57,538 nt of DNA from a bacterium TMED217 (GTDB lineage: Bacteria; Fidelibacterota; Marinisomatia; Marinisomatales; UBA1611): NCBI GenBank assembly GCA_002169695.1, contig NHJO01000006.1, positions 1-57,538 on the forward strand, written 5' to 3'. Shown one piece after another: positions 37,048 to 46,560 of the stretch. Numbering within the stretch: position 1 is the stretch's first letter; every line of letters starts with the position of its first letter. The notes beneath the pieces are model-generated. The model was given only the letters and a program-made list of their open reading frames with translations. It had not been told where the DNA came from and searched no databases. A program made the translations under genes and the position numbers.

Positions 37048-37716
37048 ATGGATAATTCTCTTACCAAAAAATATATAAACCAATATATAGAATTATTTGG
37101 GAAAGAAATTTACTCCGACGTAAATCTAATAAGAGATAGAAAAACTGAAAATTTAAAATCGACCGATCAGATATTATTTGATTATAAATCATTAATAGAA
37201 AGTTCATATAAAGATATAAACGAAACTTCAAATAATAATTTTATTTTTGGTTCTGGTGATTCTAAAGCTGATTTGTTTTTAGTCGGAGAGGCTCTTAGAG
37301 AAAAAGAAAGTTTAAAAGGAGAGATATTTGTTGGTAGTGAAGGTAAACTTTTAGATAAAATATTAAAAGCTATCGGTTACAATCGGAGTAACAATGCCTA
37401 CATAACTAATTTAATCAAATGGAGATTGGACAATGATAGAGATCCACTTCCATCTGAAGTCGAAGAATGTTTACCTTTTTTGATTGGACAGATTAATATA
37501 ATTAAACCAAAGATTATAGTTGCTCTTGGTAAAGTAGTAGGAAAAATTTTATTGGAAAAAGATGTCGCTTTGGAAGAGATGCGAAATAAAAAGTGTTATT
37601 TCAATAATATTCCTTTAGTTGTCACATATCATCCTAATGCATTATTAAGGAACCAATCTTTAAAAAAAAAGGCATGGGAGGATTTTAAATATATTCGTGA
37701 TTTTTTAAAATCTTGA
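37048..37716 (+). CDS. Family-4-like uracil-DNA glycosylase lacking the 4Fe-4S cysteines
   Basis: Removes uracil from DNA in base excision repair. This 222-residue protein has a family-4-type motif 1 'LVGEALREKESLKGEIFVG' (Glu kept, the usual APG changed), 'SEGKLLDKIL', 'TNLIKWRLDNDRDPLPSEVEE' and motif 2 'TYHPNALLRN' with the catalytic-site His. Classical family 4 enzymes have four cysteines for an iron-sulfur cluster: a CxxC near the N-terminus, one in 'NxxKCRPP' and one before 'PfL'. Here only the last remains: the second position is Trp ('KWR') and the N-terminal pair is absent. Likely a cluster-less relative. Lies between rpoZ and dnaB. Confidence 0.82.
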   Translation: MDNSLTKKYINQYIELFGKEIYSDVNLIRDRKTENLKSTDQILFDYKSLIESSYKDINETSNNNFIFGSGDSKADLFLVGEALREKESLKGEIFVGSEGKLLDKILKAIGYNRSNNAYITNLIKWRLDNDRDPLPSEVEECLPFLIGQINIIKPKIIVALGKVVGKILLEKDVALEEMRNKKCYFNNIPLVVTYHPNALLRNQSLKKKAWEDFKYIRDFLKS

Positions 37717-37721
37717 TAATT

Positions 37722-39080
37722 ATGGCTAATGATAATAACAAAATATTAAATGTACAGCCGCATTCTGATGAAGCGGAGCAGGCTGTACTTGGCTCAATGT
37801 TGTCAAATAAAGATGCTGTCAATAAAGTGTTTGAAAAAAAACTTGAGTCAGGTCATTTTTATAAAAATGCACATTCGTTAATTTTTGCAGCAATGGAAAA
37901 ACTTGATAAGGATAATGAACCTATTGATACAGTATCTGTTGTAGAGGTATTAACAAAAAGTAAAGAATTAGATAAAGTTGGTGGCGCATATTATATAAGC
38001 GGTTTAATTGAGGTGGTTCCAACAACAGCACATATCCAACGATATGTAAAAATTGTAATCGAAAAATCAATCTTGAGAAATTTAATATATCTTGCTAATG
38101 ATATATCAAAAGAAGCGTATGATAATATTAAGGAAGTTGATGATATTTTAGAGTCTGTTCAAAAATCTATTTTTGGCATCACTCAAGAAAGGCTTCAAAA
38201 AGGTTTTGAAAAAATTGACCCTATTCTTATAAAAACATTCGAAGATATTGATACTATTGCTTCTCATAAAGGCTCTGTAATAGGTGTGCCAACAGGGTTT
38301 AATGATTTAGATGCAAAAACGACTGGATTCCAAAATGGGGATTTAATAATTATTGCTGGTAGACCAGGAATGGGAAAAACCTCTTTTGCATTGAATATGA
38401 TGAGGAATGCTGCTATTGATTCAAATAAAAAGATAGGTTTTTTTAGCCTTGAGATGGCAAATAATCAACTTGCAATGCGCTTACTTTGTGCTGAAGCTCG
38501 AGTAGATAGCAATTTGGTAAGAGCAGGTAATTTACCAAAATCGCAATATAAAAATTTAAGTTTAGCAGTAGGTCCACTTTCTAATGCAGATATATATTTA
38601 GATGATACTCCAGCGCTTAGCATCCTAGAGCTTAGAGCTAAAGCTAGAAGATTAAAAAATGATATCGATGCAGATATGATTATTGTTGATTACCTTCAAT
38701 TAATGCAGGGGCCTAGAGGCTTAGAAAGTAGGCAACAAGAAATTGCAACAATCTCAAGATCTATGAAAGCATTGGCTAAAGAATTAAATATACCAATAGT
38801 CGCTCTTTCACAATTATCAAGAGCTGTAGAACAGCGTACTGGTTCTAAAAGACCTCAGCTTTCTGACTTAAGGGAAAGTGGTGCGATAGAGCAAGATGCA
38901 GATGTAGTACTTTTTCTTTTTAGACCATGGGTATATTCTAGAGAGGATGAAGATGAAGGGAAAGCAGAAATAATTATAGCTAAACAACGGAATGGTCCAA
39001 CTGGTATTGTAGAGGCAACATATATAAATAGATATACACGATTTGAAAACCTCGCTCATAATCCAGAAGCGCCATTTTAA
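37722..39080 (+). CDS. dnaB: Replicative DNA helicase DnaB
   Basis: Hexameric 5'-3' helicase of the replication fork. The N-terminal DnaG-interacting domain ('PHSDEAEQAVLGSML') is followed by a RecA-like domain with Walker A 'GRPGMGKTS' near 213-221, 'GFFSLEMANNQLAMR', 'DYLQLMQG' and 'SDLRESGAIEQDAD'. About 452 residues, no intein. I chose ATG 37722 (MANDNN) over TTG 37713 because it avoids overlapping the previous stop and gives a normal N-terminus. Confidence 0.96.
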   Translation: MANDNNKILNVQPHSDEAEQAVLGSMLSNKDAVNKVFEKKLESGHFYKNAHSLIFAAMEKLDKDNEPIDTVSVVEVLTKSKELDKVGGAYYISGLIEVVPTTAHIQRYVKIVIEKSILRNLIYLANDISKEAYDNIKEVDDILESVQKSIFGITQERLQKGFEKIDPILIKTFEDIDTIASHKGSVIGVPTGFNDLDAKTTGFQNGDLIIIAGRPGMGKTSFALNMMRNAAIDSNKKIGFFSLEMANNQLAMRLLCAEARVDSNLVRAGNLPKSQYKNLSLAVGPLSNADIYLDDTPALSILELRAKARRLKNDIDADMIIVDYLQLMQGPRGLESRQQEIATISRSMKALAKELNIPIVALSQLSRAVEQRTGSKRPQLSDLRESGAIEQDADVVLFLFRPWVYSREDEDEGKAEIIIAKQRNGPTGIVEATYINRYTRFENLAHNPEAPF

Positions 39081-41275
39081 TGGATAATCCTCTTGTAAAA
39101 CTTGCTCCTCAATTATTTGGTGACTATCCTAAATCTTTTCTGAAATTATTTAATCAGGTATATATATCACCTGGAAATAATAAAGATTACATTAAAGAAT
39201 CACTTTGGAAGGCTTTTGAATATGGTAGTAGGCATCATGAAGGTCAAAAAAGACTTTCAGGTGAGCCGTATTTTAACCATTGTATAGAAGTCGCTAATAC
39301 TCTAGCATCTTGGAATATGGATTATACAACAATAATGGCGGGCTTACTTCATGATGTTATTGAGGATACTAATACAACTATAGATGATCTTGAAAAAGAT
39401 TTTGATAAAGATTTAGCTAATTTAGTTGATGGCCTTACTAAGATTAGTGGGATTGAGTTTAGTACTCGAAAAGAAAAGCAAGTTGGGAATTTTATGAAAA
39501 TGCTTTTATCTGTTGCGAAAGATATCAGAGTTATAATTATTAAGTTTGCGGATAGAATGCATAATATGAAAACAATAGAATATTTGCCAAAAATAAAACA
39601 ACGTCGTATAGCGATTGAAACAAGAGATGTATATTCTCCATTAGCACATAGGTTAGGCATGTCTTCTGTTAAATCTCAATTAGATGATTTGACTTTTAAA
39701 GTTCTAAATAAACTAGAATATAATTTAATTGATTCTAAATTAAAGACAACAAAGAGGCAGCGTAAAAAATTAATAAAAAGCTATATTTCGCCAATTGAAT
39801 CAGGACTAATTAAATATAGTATAAAGTCTGAGATATACGGTAGATCCAAATCTTATTTTTCTATTTATGGAAAAATGATTGCTAGAAATAAAAATTTTGA
39901 AGATATTTATGATTTATATGCTATTAGAATTGTAGTAACAAAACTAGAAGAATGCTATACTGCGCTTGGTGTTGTTCATAATATTTACACCCCAGTTCAA
40001 GAACGTTTTAAAGATTTTATCGCAACTCCAAAATCAAACGGGTATCAATCTATTCATACAACAATAATTGGGACTGATGGTAAAATGGTAGAAATTCAGA
40101 TTAGAACTAAAGAAATGGATAATATCGCAGAGATAGGCATCGCGTCGCATTGGATTTATAAAGAAGGTAGAAAAAAATCAAATGATTTGGGTTCTGATAT
40201 TAAGTGGCTTAGAGAATTGATTGAAATATTGAAAAACGAATCTAGCGATCCAAAAGAGTTTATGGATTTATTGAAAATAGATTTGTTTGATGGTGAAATA
40301 TATGTATTTACTCCAACTGGTGATTTAATTCAACTTCCTATTAAATCAACTCCTGTTGATTTTGCTTTCCAGGTCCATACTCAAATTGGTATGCGTTGCT
40401 TAGGCGCTAAAGTCAATCATAAGCTTGTAACATTAAACGAAGAGCTTAAAAGTGGCGATGTGGTTGAGATTATTACTGGAAAAAAACAAACTCCAAGCAT
40501 AAGTTGGCAAAAATTTGTTGTTACAAGCAAGGCTAGAAATGCTATTCATAAATATTTAAATTTTAATAATAAAACTCAAAGTGTCAAACTAGGTAGAGAA
40601 ATTTTATTTAAAACGCTTAGAAGATTAAAACTTTATAGTCAAAAAACATTATATCTAGATTCATATACTAGTTTTGGTTATTCTGATGAAGATTCCTACT
40701 TATCTTCAATAGGGCATGGGAAATTAACTTTTCGTGAGATTCATAATAAAATAAACCCCGAACAAGCTAAGATAGAACATAGATCAGCATATAAGAAGAT
40801 AGGTGATGCTATAGGGGGTGTTCTTCGTCCTAAAGATGGTATACTTTTAGATGGAATAAATAGTCTAATGATTAAATATGGTAAATGTTGTAGCCCTATT
40901 CCAGGAGATGATGTTACAGGATTTGTTACTAGAGGGAGGGGTTTAACTGTGCATAGATCTAAATGTTATAGTTTGCCTCTTGTAACTAAAGAAGAAGAAA
41001 GGTTAGTTCCGGTGGATTGGAACATACCTCGAGATTCAACTTTTAATTCAAGATTAAAAATAATCGGTGTTGATTATAAAGGACTATTAAAAGATTTATC
41101 TGAATGTATTGGTGGTCAAAATATAAATATTGCAAGTGTGGATATTAAAGTTAATGGTGTTGTAGCAACTGCTTATTTTATTGTCCAAATAAAAAATAGG
41201 CGTCAATTAGATAGATTGATTAAGAAGTTATTGAATGTCAAGCATGTAGATAGTGTAGAAAGAGTGGGTAGATAA
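39080..41275 (+). CDS. Bifunctional (p)ppGpp synthetase/hydrolase, Rel/SpoT family
   Basis: Makes and degrades the stringent-response alarmone. In this 731-residue protein the HD hydrolase domain has 'HDVIED' at 91-96, which argues for active hydrolysis. The synthetase domain has 'GRSKSYFSIYGKM', 'DIYDLYAIRIVV' and 'TPKSNGYQSIHTT'. Then come TGS ('GEIYVFTPTGDLIQLP'), a conserved-Cys region ('KYGKCCSPIPGD') and a C-terminal ACT domain. It overlaps the dnaB stop by one base. The full domain set fits a single Rel-type enzyme; whether a second RSH exists elsewhere is unknown. Confidence 0.96.
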   Translation: MDNPLVKLAPQLFGDYPKSFLKLFNQVYISPGNNKDYIKESLWKAFEYGSRHHEGQKRLSGEPYFNHCIEVANTLASWNMDYTTIMAGLLHDVIEDTNTTIDDLEKDFDKDLANLVDGLTKISGIEFSTRKEKQVGNFMKMLLSVAKDIRVIIIKFADRMHNMKTIEYLPKIKQRRIAIETRDVYSPLAHRLGMSSVKSQLDDLTFKVLNKLEYNLIDSKLKTTKRQRKKLIKSYISPIESGLIKYSIKSEIYGRSKSYFSIYGKMIARNKNFEDIYDLYAIRIVVTKLEECYTALGVVHNIYTPVQERFKDFIATPKSNGYQSIHTTIIGTDGKMVEIQIRTKEMDNIAEIGIASHWIYKEGRKKSNDLGSDIKWLRELIEILKNESSDPKEFMDLLKIDLFDGEIYVFTPTGDLIQLPIKSTPVDFAFQVHTQIGMRCLGAKVNHKLVTLNEELKSGDVVEIITGKKQTPSISWQKFVVTSKARNAIHKYLNFNNKTQSVKLGREILFKTLRRLKLYSQKTLYLDSYTSFGYSDEDSYLSSIGHGKLTFREIHNKINPEQAKIEHRSAYKKIGDAIGGVLRPKDGILLDGINSLMIKYGKCCSPIPGDDVTGFVTRGRGLTVHRSKCYSLPLVTKEEERLVPVDWNIPRDSTFNSRLKIIGVDYKGLLKDLSECIGGQNINIASVDIKVNGVVATAYFIVQIKNRRQLDRLIKKLLNVKHVDSVERVGR

Positions 41276-41584
41276 ATGCGTATAAGAACATATACAAAAA
41301 GAGATATTGCAATTAGACTTGGAGATAAACTAGGCATAAGCACTAGAAAGTCTTTAGTGTATACTGATGAAGTGTTTAATGTCATTAGAGAGCTATTATG
41401 TGAGGATAAGCCTTATGTTAGAATTGAGATAAGAAATTTTGGGGTTATTGAGTCAAAGCCGACAAAGGCAAAACCAAAAGCAAGAAATCCAAAAACAAAT
41501 GAAGAGATTTTTGTACCAGCACATAAAAAGACACATTTTAAGCCAGGGAAAATATTAAAAAGTTATTTGAGAAAGCCTATCTAG
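41276..41584 (+). CDS. HU/IHF family DNA-binding protein
   Basis: This 102-residue protein has the HU arm signature 'RNPKTNEEIFVPAHKKTHFKP' and C-terminal 'GKILKSYLRKP'. The N-terminal helices ('TKRDIAIRLGDKLGIS') carry a basic extension. It bends DNA as a nucleoid-associated protein; HU versus IHF cannot be told from sequence alone. It starts immediately after the rel stop codon. Confidence 0.93.
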   Translation: MRIRTYTKRDIAIRLGDKLGISTRKSLVYTDEVFNVIRELLCEDKPYVRIEIRNFGVIESKPTKAKPKARNPKTNEEIFVPAHKKTHFKPGKILKSYLRKPI

Positions 41585-41588
41585 TCAA

Positions 41589-42002
41589 ATGGGTAGATTT
41601 CTTGGGATAGACTTTGGTGAAAAAAGGGTGGGTTTAGCTCTTTCTGATCGTTCGAAGTTAATTGCTTCTCCATTTAAGACTTTAAATTATTTTAATCAAG
41701 AGGATCTAGTTAACCAATTAAGAGAAATAGTTATTGAACATGATATTGAAAACTTTGTCTTGGGGCTTCCAATTAATATGAAAGGTGAAGATACTAAACA
41801 GACTGAAATAGTTCGTAATTTTAAAAAATCTTTATCTATTCTAGATATTCCTATTATTTATGAAGATGAGAGGTTTAGTTCGGTAAGTGCTAAAAATTCG
41901 CTTATGCTCCAAAATATAAAAACAGGATATAATAAACATGAAATTGATAAAACTGCAGCGGCAATTATATTGCAGCAGTATTTAGATAAAAATTCTAATT
42001 GA
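41589..42002 (+). CDS. ruvX: Putative Holliday junction resolvase / pre-16S rRNA nuclease
   Basis: This 137-residue YqgF/RuvX protein has an RNase H-like fold: 'GIDFGEKRVGLALSD' (catalytic Asp), 'FVLGLPINMKGED', 'YEDERFSSVSA' (catalytic Glu) and 'IDKTAAAIILQQYL' (catalytic Asp). In E. coli the homologue processes the 5' end of 16S rRNA, and a junction-resolving role has also been proposed. The TGA stop overlaps the TTG start of lnt. Confidence 0.94.
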   Translation: MGRFLGIDFGEKRVGLALSDRSKLIASPFKTLNYFNQEDLVNQLREIVIEHDIENFVLGLPINMKGEDTKQTEIVRNFKKSLSILDIPIIYEDERFSSVSAKNSLMLQNIKTGYNKHEIDKTAAAIILQQYLDKNSN

Positions 42003-43504
42003 ATTTTTTTTTTAAATTAAGAGCATGGATTCAAATTATATTATCTGGATTCATCGTTGGGGTGTCATATTATCCATTCAATTTAGGTTTTTTAGCCTGG
42101 ATAGGCTTTATACCATTATTTAATGTTCTTATTTATGGTGATTTAAAAGAAAATATTATTAATGGTTATATTTTTGGTCTTATATATAATTTTACTGCGT
42201 TTTATTGGATTGGTTCTAACTCAGGAGCGGATTTTATTACCGTGCTTGGGAGTCTTGTTGCGGCTGTTTTATATCTATCAATATATTGGTCTTTTGCCGG
42301 CATAATAATTTCAATCATTCCATTTAAACAAAAAGAATTATTAGGTAGTCTTCTGTTACCCTTTTTAATAGTAACCATTGAATGGTTTCGTAGCTTTGGG
42401 CCATTAGGGTTTCCATGGGCAAATTTAGCTCTTACCCAATCTAAATTTATTTATTTATTGCAGATTATTGAGGTGACAGGGACATATGGTGTGACTTTTA
42501 TTATAGTTAGTATCAATGTCATTATTTATAATTCATTAAAGAATGATAACTTAATAAAGGATGGTTTAGTTAAGGTTCTGGTATTGTTAATTACAATATC
42601 TTTAGTAGGATTTGCACGTATGAGATCATTAAATGACACTCAGAAATATATTGATATTGTTGTCGTACAGCCTAATATAGATCCAAATATAAAATGGCAT
42701 GAAAAAAAACGAATCATATCTTTTATGGATTCATTACATCATGAAGCAGTAAAATTGAGACCAGATTTAATTGTCTTTCCAGAAACAGCACTACCTTCAT
42801 ATTTAACTAGAGATAAAAAAACGAGAAAAATGTTACAGAATACAGTAGACAAACACAATATTCCTTTATTAACAGGTACTATTGATATAAAAGTAAATGG
42901 GGGAAAAAAGAATTACTATAATAGTGCAATGTTGCTTAAGCCAAAAAGCGATTATTCGCTTTATTCAAAAATTCATTTGGTCCCATTCGCTGAATATGAT
43001 TTGTTTCCAGAGATTTTTCACCCATTAACTTGGTTAAATATAAATATAGATCGTGGTCGTTTTAAGTCTGGAGAAGATTATAAAATCTTTCAATGGAAAG
43101 ATACAAATCTCTCTACCATTATTTGTTATGAATCAAGTATTCCAAGGATTGTTAGAGAATTTGTAAAAAGAGGGTCAGAGTTATTAATTATTCAAGCAAA
43201 TGATGGTTGGTTGGGAAACTCTTATGGGCCACATCAACATTTTGAATTAGCGAGGTTAAGAGCAATAGAGAATCGTATTCCTGTGCTTAGATCAGCTAAT
43301 ACTGGCATATCGGGGGTCTTTAGGCCTGATGGCAGCATTCAAAAAAAGGTAGGGCTTAATAAAAAATTAATTTTCCAGGAAAAAATAAACATTATTAAAA
43401 GTGGAAGTATTTATACAAAATATGGAGATATATTTGCTATTGTTTGTTTTCTTATTACATTAATTATATCAGTGATTTCATGCAAAAAACGATTTATTTT
43501 TTAA
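41999..43504 (+). CDS. lnt: Apolipoprotein N-acyltransferase
   Basis: Third step of lipoprotein maturation, N-acylating the modified Cys at the inner membrane. In this 501-residue protein an N-terminal membrane region of several helices is followed by a nitrilase domain with the catalytic triad Glu262 ('FPETALPS'), Lys324 ('YSKIHLVPFAEY') and Cys376 ('IICYESS'). The start is TTG at 41999 in a TTGA overlap with ruvX, followed at once by a 10-base T run. The presence of Lnt fits the two probable lipoproteins upstream and a Gram-negative envelope. Confidence 0.96.
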   Translation: MNFFFKLRAWIQIILSGFIVGVSYYPFNLGFLAWIGFIPLFNVLIYGDLKENIINGYIFGLIYNFTAFYWIGSNSGADFITVLGSLVAAVLYLSIYWSFAGIIISIIPFKQKELLGSLLLPFLIVTIEWFRSFGPLGFPWANLALTQSKFIYLLQIIEVTGTYGVTFIIVSINVIIYNSLKNDNLIKDGLVKVLVLLITISLVGFARMRSLNDTQKYIDIVVVQPNIDPNIKWHEKKRIISFMDSLHHEAVKLRPDLIVFPETALPSYLTRDKKTRKMLQNTVDKHNIPLLTGTIDIKVNGGKKNYYNSAMLLKPKSDYSLYSKIHLVPFAEYDLFPEIFHPLTWLNINIDRGRFKSGEDYKIFQWKDTNLSTIICYESSIPRIVREFVKRGSELLIIQANDGWLGNSYGPHQHFELARLRAIENRIPVLRSANTGISGVFRPDGSIQKKVGLNKKLIFQEKINIIKSGSIYTKYGDIFAIVCFLITLIISVISCKKRFIF

Positions 43505-44100
43505 TTTTTTATTTTAGTATTATTTTTGGTGATTCATCAATACATCCGATGGCAAAATCATTATTATTTCCAGGATGGGGAGAATTAGATTTAGGTAATA
43601 AAAAATCATCAAGGTTTTTCATTCAAACTGAAGCAATCCTAGTCGCAAGTTGTTTAACTGCTTATAAATTAGGCGAGGTTAGAGAAAAAGAATACATAGC
43701 TTATGCAAATGAATATGCTGGAGCAAAAAAAACTGGTGATCACAGGTATTGGGTTGATATTGGAAATTATAACTCTAATGAAGATTTTGATGAAGAGCAT
43801 TTAAGAATGCGAGATGGAAAAGAAGGACAGTGGGCTTATTCACCGTGGTATTGGAAAAGTGGTGATACAACTCGTAGAAACTTTGAAAAAATGAGAATTA
43901 ATAGTGATAAGTTTTTTTTTACAGGGAGGTTTATAGTAGGTGGAATAATATTAAATCATATTATTTCAGGCATTAATTCACTTTATTTATCTAGAATAAA
44001 TAATAAAAGTAATCTTTCTTTAGTACCAAAAATCAAATTTCAAAAGTATGACGTTCAATATTTATTTGAATTTCAGCTTAATATAAATAGTAATAATTAA
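43480..44100 (+). CDS. DUF5683-like envelope protein of unknown function
   Basis: 206 residues from ATG 43480. A TTG at 43444 lies further inside lnt and would place 12 residues before a good signal peptide (KTIYFLIFYFSIIFG). The segment 'HPMAKSLLFPGWGELDLGNK' resembles the DUF5683 'PGxGQ' region near small membrane segments, and a second hydrophobic segment occurs near 'GRFIVGGIILNHIISG'. Trp/Tyr-rich centre ('QWAYSPWYWKSGD'). Function unknown; the neighbours lnt and truA do not indicate one. Confidence 0.65.
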   Translation: MQKTIYFLIFYFSIIFGDSSIHPMAKSLLFPGWGELDLGNKKSSRFFIQTEAILVASCLTAYKLGEVREKEYIAYANEYAGAKKTGDHRYWVDIGNYNSNEDFDEEHLRMRDGKEGQWAYSPWYWKSGDTTRRNFEKMRINSDKFFFTGRFIVGGIILNHIISGINSLYLSRINNKSNLSLVPKIKFQKYDVQYLFEFQLNINSNN

Positions 44101-44118
44101 AAGAATAATTCAAAATTA

Positions 44119-44856
44119 TTGTCTAGATTTAAAATAATAGTTCAATACGATGGTTCTTGTTTTAGCGGTTGGCAGCTTCAAAAAGATAAAAAAACTGTAC
44201 AAGGTGAAATCGAGAATGCACTAAAAGTGATATCTGGAATAAAAAATAGAGTCTCTGTCTATGGCTCAGGTAGAACTGATGCTGGAGTCCACGCACATGG
44301 ACAAGTTGCACATTTTGATATTAATACAAGATTGAGTAATAACGAACTTCGTAATGCGATTAATTCTAATACTTCAAAAGATTGTAAAATTATGTCAGTT
44401 GTTGAAGTAAATAAAAATTTTGAAGCACGCTTTAATGCGACTAAAAGATTTTACCGTTATCAAGTATATTTAGGTAGTTCTATTTTATATAAAAATCAGG
44501 CATGGCTTACAGATAATGTTGATTTAGAGCTTTTAAATTCTCTATCAGGGATTGTATTAGGTGAACATGATTTTCTATCATTCTCTAAGTTTAATCCTGA
44601 AAAAAAAAATACAAGGTGTGTTATTTATCATTCAATTTGGGAGAAACATAATAATATGCTTATTTATAATATATCTGGTAATAGATTTCTTCATCATATG
44701 GTTCGTTATATAGTTGGCACGATGATACAGATATCTAGAAATAGGTTTACAATAGATGAGTTTAAAAAATTATTAGGACAACCACGAAAAAATGTACAAA
44801 TACATCGTGCGCCTGCTTGCGGGCTTATACTTATGAAAGTAGAATATGGTAGCTAA
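44119..44856 (+). CDS. truA: tRNA pseudouridine(38-40) synthase
   Basis: Forms pseudouridine at positions 38-40 of the anticodon stem-loop. In this 245-residue protein the catalytic Asp54 is in 'GSGRTDAGVHAHGQVAHFD', with 'FEARFNATKRFYRY' and 'RFLHHMVRYIVGTM' also conserved. Starts at TTG 44119, and the N-terminal 'FKIIVQYDGSCFSGWQ' matches the family. Its end overlaps the next gene by 11 nt. Confidence 0.96.
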   Translation: MSRFKIIVQYDGSCFSGWQLQKDKKTVQGEIENALKVISGIKNRVSVYGSGRTDAGVHAHGQVAHFDINTRLSNNELRNAINSNTSKDCKIMSVVEVNKNFEARFNATKRFYRYQVYLGSSILYKNQAWLTDNVDLELLNSLSGIVLGEHDFLSFSKFNPEKKNTRCVIYHSIWEKHNNMLIYNISGNRFLHHMVRYIVGTMIQISRNRFTIDEFKKLLGQPRKNVQIHRAPACGLILMKVEYGS

Positions 44857-45919
44857 AGTATTTCTTTTCGCTACATGTTTAGTTGCCTCGCTTTTTAGTC
44901 AGCATAGTATTGACGTATCTAGACAAACTGTAATTACAAGCGCGATTAAAAAAGTAGGTCCTTCAGTTGCCTGCATTAATGTACAAAAAAATGTAGCATA
45001 TTCTATGCCAGATCCATTTTTTAATTATTTTTTTCCTCCAGAAATTTATCCAATGCAGAGTTCTGGTAGTGGGGTGGTAATAAGCCCAGATGGTTATGTT
45101 TTAACAAACACACATGTTGTAGAGAATGCTTCAAAAATCACAGTTACATTATCTGGTGGTGATGAATATGATGCGGAAATAATTGGTGTAGATAAAACTT
45201 CAGACCTGGCTTTATTATTATTAGATGGCAACAACTTTCCATTTGCTAAAATGGGCGATTCTGATGATTTAATTATTGGAGAATGGGTTATTGCGTTAGG
45301 CAATCCATTTGAATTATTTAGTATTAGTAACCAACCTACTGCTAGTGTTGGTATTATTAGTGCTAATCATATGGATTTCGGTGTTCAAAAAGAATCAGGC
45401 CGGGTATTACAGAATATGATTCAAACAGATGCAGCTATTAATCCTGGAAATTCAGGAGGACCTTTGGTTAATGCTAAAGGTGAGATCATTGGAATAAATA
45501 CTTTTATCTTTACCGGTTCAAATTATAACAAAGGTTCTATTGGTATAGGTTTTGCCATTCCTATTAATGCTGCAAAACGTATAGCTGAGGAATTAAAAAC
45601 GTCTGGTAGCATTGATAGAAGTTTTACAACTGGTTTGGTTGTACAACCTTTAAATAGGAGTATTATAAGGCATCTAAATGTTCCATTTCGTGATGGTGTT
45701 ATAGTAGTTCATGTAGATAAAAATAGTGCTTCACAAAAAGCTGGAATTATTATAGGAGATATTATTGTTACTGCTGCTGGCAAAAAGGTAAATTCTCCTT
45801 CAGATATAAGAGATTCTATCGCAGAAAAAGATTTGCGCTCGGGAGATAAAATTAAACTTAAAGTATATAGAGATAATGGATATATTAATATTAGACTTAA
45901 ATTGGGGGCATATAAGTGA
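44846..45919 (+). CDS. HtrA/DegQ-like periplasmic serine protease
   Basis: A signal peptide (VAKVFLFATCLVASLFS) precedes a trypsin-like domain with His90 ('LTNTHVVE'), Asp120 ('KTSDLALL') and Ser203 ('NPGNSGGPLVNA'). One PDZ domain follows ('DGVIVVHVDKNSASQKAGI', 'IIVTAAGKKV'). The 357-residue, single-PDZ form is DegS/HhoB-like in layout but has a cleavable-type signal, so I do not assign a symbol. The expected role is envelope protein quality control. It is followed with a 4-nt overlap by psd. Confidence 0.94.
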   Translation: MVAKVFLFATCLVASLFSQHSIDVSRQTVITSAIKKVGPSVACINVQKNVAYSMPDPFFNYFFPPEIYPMQSSGSGVVISPDGYVLTNTHVVENASKITVTLSGGDEYDAEIIGVDKTSDLALLLLDGNNFPFAKMGDSDDLIIGEWVIALGNPFELFSISNQPTASVGIISANHMDFGVQKESGRVLQNMIQTDAAINPGNSGGPLVNAKGEIIGINTFIFTGSNYNKGSIGIGFAIPINAAKRIAEELKTSGSIDRSFTTGLVVQPLNRSIIRHLNVPFRDGVIVVHVDKNSASQKAGIIIGDIIVTAAGKKVNSPSDIRDSIAEKDLRSGDKIKLKVYRDNGYINIRLKLGAYK

Positions 45920-46560
45920 AGTTAGCATCTGAAGGGAATATTATCATTTATCCTCTTATTATTGCTTGGTTTTTCAGTGCTGGTGCTGGTTATATATACA
46001 GAGTAGATTATATTTATATAATCATTGTTTTTTTAACAGTGTTGCTAGTGTTTTGCCTTAATTTTTTCAGAGACCCGATACGTATCATTCCTAAACAAGA
46101 CAATTTAATTTTGTCTCCTGCGGATGGTAAAATAATTAAAATAGAGGATATTATTGATTCAAAAAGTGGTGAAAAATTAAAATTAATATCAATATTCTTA
46201 AGTGTTTTTAATGTACATGCTAATAGAATGCCTATAGATGGAAAATTTAATAGTGTCGATTACGTTAAAGGACAATTTCTTGCTGCTTTTGACCATAAGG
46301 CCTCTGATCATAATGAGAGAGTGGAAATTTCTATTGAAACTAAATTCGGGTTGATAAAAGTAAAACAAATAGCTGGTTTGGTTGCTAGAAGAATTTTATG
46401 CTATGCGGAAAAAGGGAAAAAAATGTCTGCTGGAGATAGGTTAGGTTTTATTAGGTTTGGTTCTAGAACAGATATTATACTTCCAGCTAGAATTAATCTA
46501 AGTATTGAATTGAATCAAAAAGTATTTGGCGGTGAAACTATTTTGGGAGTTTATGAATAA
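45916..46560 (+). CDS. psd: Phosphatidylserine decarboxylase (short, PSD-related type)
   Basis: Makes phosphatidylethanolamine. The 214-residue length is typical of the short class. The chain has two N-terminal hydrophobic segments, 'FFRDPIR', 'LSPADGKIIKIEDI', 'FLSVFNVHANRMPIDG' and the self-cleavage site 'RFGSRTD' (Gly182-Ser183), where Ser becomes the pyruvoyl cofactor. It is paired with pssA just downstream (8-nt overlap), so the two successive steps are coexpressed. Confidence 0.95.
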   Translation: MKLASEGNIIIYPLIIAWFFSAGAGYIYRVDYIYIIIVFLTVLLVFCLNFFRDPIRIIPKQDNLILSPADGKIIKIEDIIDSKSGEKLKLISIFLSVFNVHANRMPIDGKFNSVDYVKGQFLAAFDHKASDHNERVEISIETKFGLIKVKQIAGLVARRILCYAEKGKKMSAGDRLGFIRFGSRTDIILPARINLSIELNQKVFGGETILGVYE

